From positions 248,001 to 312,000 of the forward strand of contig NZ_BMUF01000002.1 in assembly GCF_014650055.1 (NCBI RefSeq): a stretch of DNA of 64,000 bases, given 5' to 3'. The DNA comes from Streptomyces malachitofuscus (GTDB lineage: Bacteria > Actinomycetota > Actinomycetes > Streptomycetales > Streptomycetaceae). The translations under genes and the position numbers were made by a program. Of the stretch, positions 17,532 through 28,034 are shown piece after piece (positions within the stretch are counted from its first letter, which is position 1; each line of letters begins with the position of its first letter). The notes below the pieces were generated by a model that ran no database searches, was not told the origin of the DNA, and was given only the letters and a program-made list of their open reading frames with translations.

Positions 17532-18125
17532 TCAGGGCTCGGTCGGGGACATGGCCCGGTGGACGCTCTCGCGGAGTAGGGCTCGGCGGCGGGCGTGGGT
17601 TTCGGGCGGTTCCTCGACGGTCGCCGCGTAGACGTTGCTGACCGGTGACCAGGCCATGGACATGGCGATGACCATGGCCATCAGGTCGAACGGGTTCCCC
17701 TGGCGCACCAGGCCCGCGGCCTGCGCCTCGGCGATGGCACGCAGTTTGCGGTCGTCACGGCGGTCGGCGTCGTCGACGAGATGGCCGGCGGGACGTCGCT
17801 CGAGGCGGGCCCAGGTGGCCAGCCGGATCAGGTCGGGGCGGCGCAGGTACTCGTCGTAGAGGCGTACGGCCCAGTCCGCGAGGTCGGCGGCGTCGATCGG
17901 GACGACGTTCACGATGCTGTCGAGCGAGCCGAGGAAGATGGCGTCGAACAGCCCGTCCTTGCTGCCGAAGTAGGCGTACAACTGCGCCTTGTTGGTGCGC
18001 GCCCCGGCGACGATCCGCTCGACGCGCGCCCCGGCGATCCCGTACTCGGCGAATTCCTTGATCGCCACGTCGACGATGCGCCTGTACGTTGCCGCTCCGC
18101 GCGCGGTCAGGGGGAGGTCGGCCAT
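17532..18125 (-). CDS. TetR family transcriptional regulator
   Basis: 197 residues from ATG 18125. The N-terminal helix-turn-helix is clear: TYRRIVDVAIKEFAEYGIAGARVERI, then NKAQLYAYFGSKDGLFDAIF. The ligand-binding part carries LADWAVRLYDEYLRRPDLIRLATWARLE, typical of the TetR_C group in Streptomyces. It is divergent from the alcohol dehydrogenase gene at 18229. The shared 103-base region contains two copies of GAACAGTC, so it probably controls itself and that gene. Confidence 0.9.
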   Translation of the reverse strand: MADLPLTARGAATYRRIVDVAIKEFAEYGIAGARVERIVAGARTNKAQLYAYFGSKDGLFDAIFLGSLDSIVNVVPIDAADLADWAVRLYDEYLRRPDLIRLATWARLERRPAGHLVDDADRRDDRKLRAIAEAQAAGLVRQGNPFDLMAMVIAMSMAWSPVSNVYAATVEEPPETHARRRALLRESVHRAMSPTEP

Positions 18126-18150
18126 GCCGTGGAGCCTAGCAGCGTCACAA

Positions 18151-18216
18151 CAGAACAGTCGGTTTGCTTTGCCGCCGCCGATGAGCCTACGGTGTAATAG
18201 ACCGAACAGTCTGTCT
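18151..18216. promoter_or_regulatory. candidate TetR operators between divergent genes
   Basis: GAACAGTC occurs at 18153-18160 and 18204-18211, each in a short palindrome-like context (GAACAGTCGGTT and ACCGAACAGTCTGT). The second lies about 18 bases before the dehydrogenase start, where binding would block transcription or initiation. The position in a TetR divergent promoter supports an operator role, which is inferred and not shown. Confidence 0.5.
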
Positions 18217-18228
18217 GAGGGGACTGCC

Positions 18229-19272
18229 ATGAGGACCACCGTCGGCTGGATGGCACACGGACCGTCGAGGACGTTGCGCCGGACTCCCCTGAAGCGGCGC
18301 GAACTGCGTCCCGACGATCTCGCCGTCCGGGTGGACTACTGCGGCGTGTGCCACACCGACCTGCACGCCGTCGGCGCCCGCGACGGTGCGGAGGCCACGG
18401 CCCTGGTGCCGGGGCACGAGTTCACGGGTGTGGTGACCGAGACCGGTACGGCCGTCACGCGCTTCGCCGTCGGCGACCCGGTCGCGGTGGGCAACATCGT
18501 CGACTCGTGCGGCGAGTGCGCCATGTGCCGGGCCGGCCAGGAGAACTTCTGTCACGCCCACCCGACACTGACCTACAACGGCACCGACCGGCACGACGGT
18601 TCGACCACGCTGGGCGGCTTCTCCCGGGAGTACGTCGTCCGCGACCGGTTCGCCCATCCCCTCCCGGCGGGGCTGGACCCGGCCGCCGCCGCTCCCCTGC
18701 TCTGCGCGGGCATCACCGTGTGGGAACCGCTGGAGGCCCTCGGTGCGGGCCCGGGGACCCGGGTCGCCGTCGCGGGGCTGGGCGGACTGGGCCACCTCGC
18801 GGTCAAACTCGCCGTCGCACGCGGCGCCGACACCTCCGTCGTCAGCCGCTCACCGGAGAAGGCCGACGACGCCCGCCGTCTCGGGGCCGGCGGATTCATC
18901 GTCTCCACCGACCCGGAGCAGATGGCCGCGGCACGCGACCGCTTCGACATCGTCATCGACACCGTCTCGGCCCCGCACGACCTCGGCCCCTATCTGCGGC
19001 TCGTCGCCATGGACGGCACACTCAGCCAGCTGGGGCACCTCGGTCCCGTCGCCGTGGAGACCCTGGACCTGCTCGTGGGGCGCAAGAAGCTCAGCTCGGC
19101 GGGCAGCGGTGGTCTGCCCGCCACCGCCGCCATGCTGGACTTCTGCGCCGAACACGGTGTCACCGCGGACATCGAGCTGCTGCCCTCGGCGCGGGTGAAC
19201 GAGGCCCTCGAACGGCTCGGGCGCAACGATGTGCGCCACCGCTTCGTCCTCGACCTGTCCGACCTCGACTGA
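18229..19272 (+). CDS. zinc-dependent alcohol dehydrogenase, CAD/YahK type
   Basis: 347 residues from ATG 18229. Catalytic zinc ligands are in CGVCHTDLH and GHEFTG. Structural zinc cysteines are in CGECAMCRAGQENFC. The NADP-binding motif is GLGGLGHLAVKLA, followed by SRSPEKADDARRLGA. This is the cinnamyl-alcohol-dehydrogenase-like group that reduces a wide range of aldehydes, normally with NADPH. It is probably repressed by the divergent TetR regulator until an aldehyde or related inducer appears. It is convergent with polA. Confidence 0.88.
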   Translation: MRTTVGWMAHGPSRTLRRTPLKRRELRPDDLAVRVDYCGVCHTDLHAVGARDGAEATALVPGHEFTGVVTETGTAVTRFAVGDPVAVGNIVDSCGECAMCRAGQENFCHAHPTLTYNGTDRHDGSTTLGGFSREYVVRDRFAHPLPAGLDPAAAAPLLCAGITVWEPLEALGAGPGTRVAVAGLGGLGHLAVKLAVARGADTSVVSRSPEKADDARRLGAGGFIVSTDPEQMAAARDRFDIVIDTVSAPHDLGPYLRLVAMDGTLSQLGHLGPVAVETLDLLVGRKKLSSAGSGGLPATAAMLDFCAEHGVTADIELLPSARVNEALERLGRNDVRHRFVLDLSDLD

Positions 19273-19299
19273 CGGCATGGTCCGAGGGCCTCGGTCCGC

Positions 19300-22023
19300 T
19301 CAGTGCGCCGCCGACTCCCAGTCCGGGCCCACGCCCACCGACACGCCCAGGGGGACGCGGAGGCGGACCGCGGACGCCATCTCGCGGCGGACCAGTTCCT
19401 CCACGGCGGAGCGCTCGCCGGGGGCGAGTTCCAGGACGATTTCGTCGTGCACCTGGAGGAGCATGCGGGAGCGCAGGTCCGCCTCGCGCAGCGCGCGGTC
19501 CACGTTCAGCATGGCGATCTTGACGATGTCCGCCGCCGTGCCCTGGATCGGCGCGTTGAGCGCCATGCGCTCCGCCGCCTCCCGGCGCTGGCGGTTGTCG
19601 CTGTTGAGGTCGGGCAGATAGCGGCGGCGGCCGAACAGCGTCGCCGTGTAGCCGGTGGCCCGGGCCTCGGCGACGACCCGCTGCAGATAGTCCCGTACAC
19701 CGCCGAACCGCTCGAAGTAGGCGTCCATCAGGGCGCGCGCCTCGGCCGCCTCGATGTTCAGCTGCTGGGAGAGGCCGAAGGCCGACAGTCCGTACGCCAG
19801 GCCGTACGACATGGCCTTGATCTTGCGGCGCATCTCCGCGTCGACCGCGGACTGCTCGACCGAGAAGACCTGGGCGGCCGCCGTGGTGTGCAGGTCCTCG
19901 CCCGAGGTGAACGCCTCGGTCAGGCCGGCGTCCTCGGAGAGGTGGGCCATCACGCGCAGTTCGATCTGGCTGTAGTCCGCGGTGAGGAGCGCCTCGAAGC
20001 CCTCGCCGACGACGAACCCGCGGCGGATCGCGCGGCCCTCGTCCGTGCGCACCGGGATGTTCTGCAGGTTGGGGTCCGTGGAGGACAGACGGCCCGTCGC
20101 GGCCACCGTCTGGTTGAACGTGGTGTGGATCCGGCCGTCCGCCGCGATCGTCTTGATCAGACCCTCGACGGTGACCCGCAGCTTCGCCTGCTCGCGATGG
20201 CGGAGCATGATCACCGGCAGTTCGTTGTCCGTCTGGCCGGCCAGCCAGGCCAGGGCGTCGGCGTCGGTGGTGTAGCCGGTCTTCGTCTTCTTGGTCTTGG
20301 GCAGGGCCAGTTCGCCGAAGAGGACTTCCTGGAGCTGCTTGGGCGAGCCCAGGTTGAACTCGTGGCCCGCCGCCGCGTGCGCCTCCTTCACCGCCTGCTG
20401 CACGGCGCCCGCGAACATCTGCTCCATGGCTTCCAGATGGGCCCGGTCGGCCGCGATGCCGTGCCGCTCCATGCGGGCCAGCAGCGCGGACGTGGGCAGC
20501 TCCACGTCGCGGAGCAGGTCCGCCGCGCCCACCTCGGCCAGGCGGCCCCCGAAGGCCTCTCCGAGGTCGACGATGGTGCGGGCCTGCACCATCAGTGCCT
20601 CGGCCTCCGCTCCGTCGTCCGCGCCGAAGGCGAGCTGGCCGTCGGGCGCGGCGGCGGGTGCCAGCTCGCGGTGCAGGTACTCGAGGGACAGCGCGTCCAG
20701 GTCGAAGGAGCGGCGGCCCGGCTTCACCAGGTACGCGGCGAGCGCGGTGTCCATGGTGACGCCCTCGATGGTCCAGCCGTGCTCGGCGAAGACGCGCATC
20801 GCGCCCTTGGCGTTGTGGAACACCTTGGGCTTGGTCGCGTCGGCGAGCCAGGCGGCGAACGCCCGCTCGTCGGTCTCGTCCAGCTCGGCCGGGTCGAACC
20901 AGGCGGCGGGTCCGGTGGCCGCGGCGAGCGCGACCTCGGCGACCGAGCCGGTGCCGAGCGCCCATGTGTCGACGGTGGCGACCCCGAGAGGGCCCGCGTC
21001 GTGCTCGGTGAGCCAGCCGGCCAGCTCTCCCGCGCCCAGCACGGTGCCGTCGAGCTCCACACCGTCCGTGACGACCGGGGTGGTCTCGGCCTCCTCCGCG
21101 CCCGGGTCGACGGCGAACAGACGCTCGCGCAGTGAGGGGTTCCTGATCTCCAGGGTGTCCAGGATCATCGCCACGGCCTTGCGGTCGTAGGCGGTGCGCT
21201 CGAGGTGGGAGACGCCCTTGGGCAGCTCGACCCGGCGCTCCAGCTCGGTGAGCCGGCGGTTGAGCTTGACGGCTTCCAGGTGGTCGCGCAGATTCTGCCC
21301 CGCCTTGCCCTTGACCTCGTCGACACGCTCGACGAGGTCGGCGAAGGAACCGAACTGGTTGATCCACTTCGCGGCCGTCTTCTCTCCGACGCCCGGGATG
21401 CCGGGGAGGTTGTCGGACGGGTCGCCGCGCAGCGCCGCGAAGTCGGGGTACTGGGCCGGCGTCAGGCCGTACTTCTCGAAGACCTTCTCCGGGGTGAACC
21501 GGGTCAGCTCGGAGACGCCCTTCGTCGGGTAGAGCACCGTGGTGTGCTCGGACACCAGCTGGAAGGAGTCCCGGTCGCCGGTGACGATCAGCACCTCGAA
21601 GCCCTCGGCCTCGGCCTGGGTGGCGAGGGTCGCGATGACGTCGTCCGCCTCGTACCCCTCGACGGCGAAGCGCTCGGCGTGCATCGCGTCGAGCAGCTCG
21701 CCGATCAGCTCGACCTGCCCCTTGAACTCGTCCGGGGTCTTGGAGCGGTTCGCCTTGTACTCGGTGAACTCCTCCGAGCGCCAGGTCTTGCGGGACACGT
21801 CGAAGGCGACCGCGAAATGCGTGGGCGCCTCGTCACGCAGCGTGTTGGCCAGCATCGACGCGAAGCCGTAGATCGCGTTCGTCGGCTGGCCGGTCGCGGT
21901 GGTGAAGTTCTCCGCGGGCAGCGCGAAGAACGCGCGGTACGCGAGCGAGTGCCCGTCCATGAGCATCAGTCGCGGGCGGGCGCCAGGGGTCTGGTCGGTC
22001 TTCTTCGATGCTGTCTCTGCCAC
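19300..22023 (-). CDS. polA: DNA polymerase I
   Basis: 907 residues from GTG 22023. The N-terminal 5'-3' exonuclease domain (LMLMDGHSLAYRAFFALP, YEADDVIATLA, GDRDSFQLV, GIPGVGEKTAAKWI) covers about residues 15-300. The middle domain has the 3'-5' exonuclease fold, but the acidic DxE metal motif is missing (ATVDTWALGTGSVAE), so proofreading is probably absent, as in other actinobacteria. The polymerase domain carries motif A (TADYSQIELRVMAHL), motif B (RRKIKAMSYGLAYGLSAFGL) and motif C (LQVHDEIVLE). It is needed for Okazaki fragment processing and repair. Confidence 0.97.
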   Translation of the reverse strand: MAETASKKTDQTPGARPRLMLMDGHSLAYRAFFALPAENFTTATGQPTNAIYGFASMLANTLRDEAPTHFAVAFDVSRKTWRSEEFTEYKANRSKTPDEFKGQVELIGELLDAMHAERFAVEGYEADDVIATLATQAEAEGFEVLIVTGDRDSFQLVSEHTTVLYPTKGVSELTRFTPEKVFEKYGLTPAQYPDFAALRGDPSDNLPGIPGVGEKTAAKWINQFGSFADLVERVDEVKGKAGQNLRDHLEAVKLNRRLTELERRVELPKGVSHLERTAYDRKAVAMILDTLEIRNPSLRERLFAVDPGAEEAETTPVVTDGVELDGTVLGAGELAGWLTEHDAGPLGVATVDTWALGTGSVAEVALAAATGPAAWFDPAELDETDERAFAAWLADATKPKVFHNAKGAMRVFAEHGWTIEGVTMDTALAAYLVKPGRRSFDLDALSLEYLHRELAPAAAPDGQLAFGADDGAEAEALMVQARTIVDLGEAFGGRLAEVGAADLLRDVELPTSALLARMERHGIAADRAHLEAMEQMFAGAVQQAVKEAHAAAGHEFNLGSPKQLQEVLFGELALPKTKKTKTGYTTDADALAWLAGQTDNELPVIMLRHREQAKLRVTVEGLIKTIAADGRIHTTFNQTVAATGRLSSTDPNLQNIPVRTDEGRAIRRGFVVGEGFEALLTADYSQIELRVMAHLSEDAGLTEAFTSGEDLHTTAAAQVFSVEQSAVDAEMRRKIKAMSYGLAYGLSAFGLSQQLNIEAAEARALMDAYFERFGGVRDYLQRVVAEARATGYTATLFGRRRYLPDLNSDNRQRREAAERMALNAPIQGTAADIVKIAMLNVDRALREADLRSRMLLQVHDEIVLELAPGERSAVEELVRREMASAVRLRVPLGVSVGVGPDWESAAH

Positions 22024-22186
22024 GTGTCCGATCCTGCCACGTGCCACTGACACTCGGTTCCGTCCGCTGTGCCGCCGTGTGGATTCGCCCCCTCCGCCCC
22101 TTCCCTCCCCCACTCTCGGCTTCGCTCGAGCGGGAGGTACCCCCCTCGTCCCTGGGGGCTGCGCCCCCCAGACCCCCTTCGGCCCC

Positions 22187-22254
22187 GCGGGCCTCGTCCT
22201 CGAACGCCGGACGGGCTGGGCGGCGGGCCTCGTCCTCGAGTGCCGGACGGGCTG
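22187..22254. repeat. direct repeat of a 32-bp element, two copies with 36-bp period
   Basis: GCGGGCCTCGTCCTCGA followed by GCCGGACGGGCTG is found at 22187-22218 and 22223-22254, differing at only two positions. The upstream 22090-22185 stretch contains further C-rich inverted segments. I recall this sequence family as widespread between Streptomyces genes. It lies between divergent polA and the molybdopterin oxidoreductase gene. Confidence 0.8.
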
Positions 22255-22316
22255 TTCGGGGGGCCGTGGGAGGATCGGAGACGTACCTCACACGTGTGCG
22301 TGAACAGGAGTGCGCT

Positions 22317-24596
<2,280 letters not shown>

Positions 24597-24647
24597 GCGT
24601 TCGCTCAGCAGACAGCCGTACGACGCAGCACGAATGGAGCCGGGCCC

Positions 24648-25130
24648 ATGGGCGAGCAGCAGCAGGTGAAGTTCCCGCAGGAGGTCATCGACGAGTACGC
24701 CGCGCTCGGTGTGGACCTGCCGGCGCTGTTCTCGGCGGGCCATCTGGGCACGCGGATGGGCGTGCAGATCCTCGAGGCCTCGGCGGAGCGGGTCGTGGGG
24801 ACGATGCCGGTGGAGGGCAACACCCAGCCGTACGGGCTGCTGCACGGCGGCGCCTCGGCCGTGCTGGCCGAGACGCTGGGGTCGGTGGGCTCGATGCTGC
24901 ACGGCGGCAGCACCAAGATCGCGGTCGGCGTCGACCTCAACTGCACGCACCACCGCGGTGTCCGCTCCGGTCTGGTCACCGGGGTCGCGACGCCGGTGCA
25001 CCGGGGGCGGTCCACGGCGACGTACGAGATCGTCATCACCGACGAGGCGGACAAGCGGGTGTGCACCGCGCGGCTGACCTGTCTGCTGCGGGACGTGAAC
25101 CCCGGCGACGCGGAGCGGGCGGCGGGCTGA
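24648..25130 (+). CDS. PaaI-type hotdog-fold thioesterase
   Basis: 160 residues from ATG 24648. The hotdog-fold signature GNTQPYGLLHGGASAVLAETLGS carries the HGG-A active-site region of PaaI/YbdB-type acyl-CoA thioesterases. GVDLNCTHHRGVRSGLVTG and TATYEIVITDEADKRVCTARLTCLLR complete the fold. It hydrolyses an acyl-CoA, likely aromatic or medium-chain, with specificity unknown. The upstream oxidoreductase may share its transcript. Confidence 0.85.
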   Translation: MGEQQQVKFPQEVIDEYAALGVDLPALFSAGHLGTRMGVQILEASAERVVGTMPVEGNTQPYGLLHGGASAVLAETLGSVGSMLHGGSTKIAVGVDLNCTHHRGVRSGLVTGVATPVHRGRSTATYEIVITDEADKRVCTARLTCLLRDVNPGDAERAAG

Positions 25131-25315
25131 CGACTGCCGGACGGGGAGGCCCCTCGGGTGCTCCCCTGACGGCTGCCGGGCGGGGGACTCCCCCGGCCCC
25201 CTCTAGCCGCTGCCGGACGCAAGGCTCCCCGGGCGCCCTCCAACCGCTGCCGAACAGAGGGCTCCCCCGGTCCTCCCCCGACCGCTGCCGGCCGGCCCCC
25301 GGGCGCTCCCCGCCC
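25131..25315. repeat. degenerate tandem repeat, about five units of 33-40 bases
   Basis: The motif CCGCTGCCGGACG (with variants GACTGCCGGACG, GGCTGCCGGGCG, CCGCTGCCGAAC) followed by a GGGCTCCCC-like block recurs about five times between the thioesterase and lipoprotein genes. No open frame with coding character was found here. Confidence 0.55.
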
Positions 25316-25359
25316 CACCGCCATTGCCTCCGGCCGGGCGGCGTCCTAGCGTTCGGGGC

Positions 25360-25797
25360 ATGCGACGGGGAGGCACCTCTCGGGCGTGGGCGGGGGCGTT
25401 CGCCGCGCCCTTCGCGGCAGCGCTGCTGGTGTGTTCGACGCTGACCGGCTGCGCTGGGCCGGATTCCGGCCACGCGGGCCGCGCGACCGCTTCGGCGGGG
25501 GCGGACGGCGCGGGCACGGCCTCGCCGTCACCGCGGACCACGTCCGACGAGGAGCTGTGCGCGAGCATCGTCGGCCACTGGTCGCGCGAGGTGCTGGACG
25601 ACCGCGCCTACGGCGACTACCAGTCCATGGGGCTGTCCGGCGGGCAGTACGACATCCTGCGCGAGGTGGTCGATTCCGCGCGGGCCGCAAAGCGTCAAGG
25701 GGCGGACGACGTCGGAGAGTTGATCGACCGTCAGGCGCGTGAGGGGTGCGCCGAGCGGTACCGGGCCGGCGGGCCGGGCGAAGGGCCCTGGCGGTGA
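25360..25797 (+). CDS. putative lipoprotein, 145 aa
   Basis: From ATG 25360 the N-terminus (RAWAGAFAAPFAAALLVCSTLTGC) is a lipoprotein signal peptide with the lipobox LTGC, so Cys26 is probably the acylated residue. A Ser/Thr/Ala linker follows, then a small globular part with two cysteines (ELCASIVGHW and REGCAERY) that could form a disulfide. There is no recognised domain. Its TGA overlaps the GTG of the next gene (GTGA), so the two are probably made together at the membrane. Confidence 0.75.
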   Translation: MRRGGTSRAWAGAFAAPFAAALLVCSTLTGCAGPDSGHAGRATASAGADGAGTASPSPRTTSDEELCASIVGHWSREVLDDRAYGDYQSMGLSGGQYDILREVVDSARAAKRQGADDVGELIDRQAREGCAERYRAGGPGEGPWR

Positions 25798-26396
25798 GCG
25801 GGGTCGGCCCGGTGGAGCCGGGCGAGGGCACCCGGGTCCGGACCGCCCCCGTTGCGCACCGCCCCCAACGCGGCTCCCCCCTACGGAACTTCGAGCGGCA
25901 CCGCAGGGCCGCGCTCGGTACGCTGCTCGCCTCCGCCGTCCTCGCGGGCAGCGGTTACCTCTATCTCACCCGCCCCCGGCCGCAGCCGCCGCCGGACCCG
26001 CCCCACCCGAGTCAGGTGACCGCCGTCGACTACCTGAAACCGCAGGCCACAGGCGGCGGGAGCGACCCGCGGAACTTTTCCTTCGACGTGGAGATGACCT
26101 TGGAATCCGGCCCTCCGGTCACCGTCGTACGAATATCCCAGCCGTACGCCGGACTGTCCGTGACATCCAGCCCCCGCACCCCTTTCCGGACAGAAGCGGG
26201 AGCGCCGCGCAAGATCACGATCACCATGCGGGTGACGGAATGCGGAAAAGTGCCACGGAACGCCGGACTCCCTTTCCTGGATGTAACTTTACGTAATACG
26301 CGCGCAATCGAGGACCACAGCTTCATCCTCGGGTCACAGTACGCACAGGACCTCTCCCGCGCCCTGCAGGTAGCCTGCAGCAACGACTTCGGGTAA
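25794..26396 (+). CDS. membrane-anchored extracytoplasmic protein with a TTA codon
   Basis: 200 residues from GTG 25794. A basic cytoplasmic N-terminus (HRPQRGSPLRNFERHRR) is followed by one membrane helix (AALGTLLASAVLAGSGYLYL) and a Pro-rich stretch. The external beta-rich domain (VTVVRISQPYAGLSVTSS, KITITMRVTECGKVP) ends in a Cys-containing tail. No known domain is recognised. Codon 166 is TTA (26289-26291), the bldA-dependent Leu codon, and the lower GC of the 3' end differs from its neighbours. It is coupled to the lipoprotein gene upstream. Confidence 0.7.
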   Translation: MSGVGPVEPGEGTRVRTAPVAHRPQRGSPLRNFERHRRAALGTLLASAVLAGSGYLYLTRPRPQPPPDPPHPSQVTAVDYLKPQATGGGSDPRNFSFDVEMTLESGPPVTVVRISQPYAGLSVTSSPRTPFRTEAGAPRKITITMRVTECGKVPRNAGLPFLDVTLRNTRAIEDHSFILGSQYAQDLSRALQVACSNDFG

Positions 26397-26684
26397 TCAC
26401 CAAAACGTCCGAGACACCTGAACCGACCCGGCCGGGTCCTGCGGTTTCTCAGCATCCGGACAGGGCAAAACGGCGAGAATTCAGCCGTTCCCCCCACTCA
26501 GTACCGCTCTGCAATACGTCGTGTCATAACAAGAGCGTCACAGCCTTGGCCAGAGTCTCCTCCGCATTCCCTACACACGCTTAGAGTCACGGCCAGTCAC
26601 CGCGCCACCCGATTCACACGTCGGCCCAGCGCTCGACTCGGCCGTTTCCACCGGGAAGCGGCTGTCAGGTGAAAGGACTGGATC

Positions 26685-27920
26685 GTGCGTCAACGTTCGC
26701 TCATCGCCATCACCGCCGCGCTGGCGGCGGGAGCACTCACCCTCACCGCCTGCGGCTCGCGCGACGACGACGGCGGCGGCAGCTCGGACTCCGGCAACGG
26801 TGGCACCACCGTGGTCATCGGCGTCGACGCGCCGCTGACCGGCGACCTGTCCGCGCTGGGCCTCGGCATCAAGAACTCCGTGGACCTCGCGGCGAAGACC
26901 GCCAACAAGGAGAAGTACGTCGAGGGCGTCACCTTCAAGATCGAGGCACTCGACGACCAGGGCCAGGCCTCCGTCGGCCAGCAGAACGCCACCAAGCTCG
27001 TCGCCAACGACGACGTCCTCGGCGTGGTCGGTCCGCTGAACTCCTCTGTCGGCGAGTCCATGCAGAAGGTGTTCGACCAGGCCAAACTGGTCGAGGTCTC
27101 CCCTGCCAACACCAACCCCGCCCTCACCCAGGGCGTGAACTGGCAGAAGGAGAAGGCCCGGCCGTACAAGTCGTACTTCCGCACCGCGACCACGGACGCC
27201 ATCCAGGGCCCGTTCGCCGCGCAGTACGTCTTCAACGACGCCAAGAAGAAGAAGGTCTTCGTCATCGACGACAAGAAGACCTACGGCGCCGGCCTCGCCG
27301 CCACCTTCACCGAGGAGTTCAAGAAGCTCGGTGGCAAGGTCGTCGGCACGGAGCACATCAACCCCGACAGCAAGGACTTCAACGCTGTCGCCACCAAGGT
27401 CAAGAACTCGGGCGCCGACGTCGTCTACTACGGCGGCGAGTACCCGCAGGCCGGCCCGCTGAGCAAGCAGATCAAGGAAGCCGGCGCCAAGATCCCGCTG
27501 GTCGGCGGTGACGGCATCTACAGCGCCGACTTCATCAAGCTGGCCGGCGCCGCGGGCACCGGCGACCTGGCCACCTCGGTCGGCGCGCCCGTCGAGGAGC
27601 TTCCCTCCGCCAAGGAGTTCGTCGCCAACTACAAGGCGGCCGGATACAAGGAGGCCTACGAGGCGTACGGCGGCTACTCCTACGACTCCGCCTGGGCGAT
27701 CATCGAGGCCGTCAAGAAGGTCGTCGAGGACAACGACGGGAAGCTGCCCGACGACGCCCGCGCCAAGGTCGTCGACGCCATGCAGAACGTCTCCTTCGAC
27801 GGTGTGACCGGCAAGGTCTCCTTCGACGAGTTCGGTGACGCCACCAACAAGCAGCTCACCGTCTACTCCGTCAAGGACGGCGACTGGGCCACGGTGAAGT
27901 CGGGCACCTTCACCGGCTGA
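26685..27920 (+). CDS. livK: branched-chain amino acid ABC transporter, substrate-binding lipoprotein
   Basis: 411 residues from GTG 26685. The signal peptide ends in the lipobox LTAC. The mature part is a type I periplasmic-binding fold: VVIGVDAPLTGDLSALG, LDDQGQASVGQQNATKLV, DVLGVVGPLNSSVGESM and YDSAWAIIEAVKKV. It binds leucine, isoleucine, valine or similar amino acids outside the membrane and feeds the LivHMGF transporter encoded next. A stable hairpin between this gene and livH would allow more binding protein than transporter. The 288-base gap upstream probably holds its promoter, but I could not identify a convincing one. Confidence 0.93.
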   Translation: MRQRSLIAITAALAAGALTLTACGSRDDDGGGSSDSGNGGTTVVIGVDAPLTGDLSALGLGIKNSVDLAAKTANKEKYVEGVTFKIEALDDQGQASVGQQNATKLVANDDVLGVVGPLNSSVGESMQKVFDQAKLVEVSPANTNPALTQGVNWQKEKARPYKSYFRTATTDAIQGPFAAQYVFNDAKKKKVFVIDDKKTYGAGLAATFTEEFKKLGGKVVGTEHINPDSKDFNAVATKVKNSGADVVYYGGEYPQAGPLSKQIKEAGAKIPLVGGDGIYSADFIKLAGAAGTGDLATSVGAPVEELPSAKEFVANYKAAGYKEAYEAYGGYSYDSAWAIIEAVKKVVEDNDGKLPDDARAKVVDAMQNVSFDGVTGKVSFDEFGDATNKQLTVYSVKDGDWATVKSGTFTG

Positions 27921-27945
27921 CCTCCGCCCGCACCACTCCCACGAG

Positions 27946-27981
27946 CCGCGCGGGGCGCTGTTCCACTGGCGCCCCGCGCGG
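27946..27981 (+). terminator. intra-operon hairpin (attenuator) between livK and livH
   Basis: CCGCGCGGGGCGC (27946-27958) pairs perfectly with GCGCCCCGCGCGG (27969-27981) around a 10-base loop. It lies in the 114-base gap after livK and could partially terminate or protect the livK message. Confidence 0.65.
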
Positions 27982-28034
27982 ACTCGCATCCGGCCCCATC
28001 CGTCGAATATTCCGAAAGTCTCGGAGGACATGCG

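Noticed and set aside
19273..19299. Terminator between the alcohol dehydrogenase and polA genes
   Set aside because: Only a five-base CCGAG/CTCGG stem is present, too weak to call.
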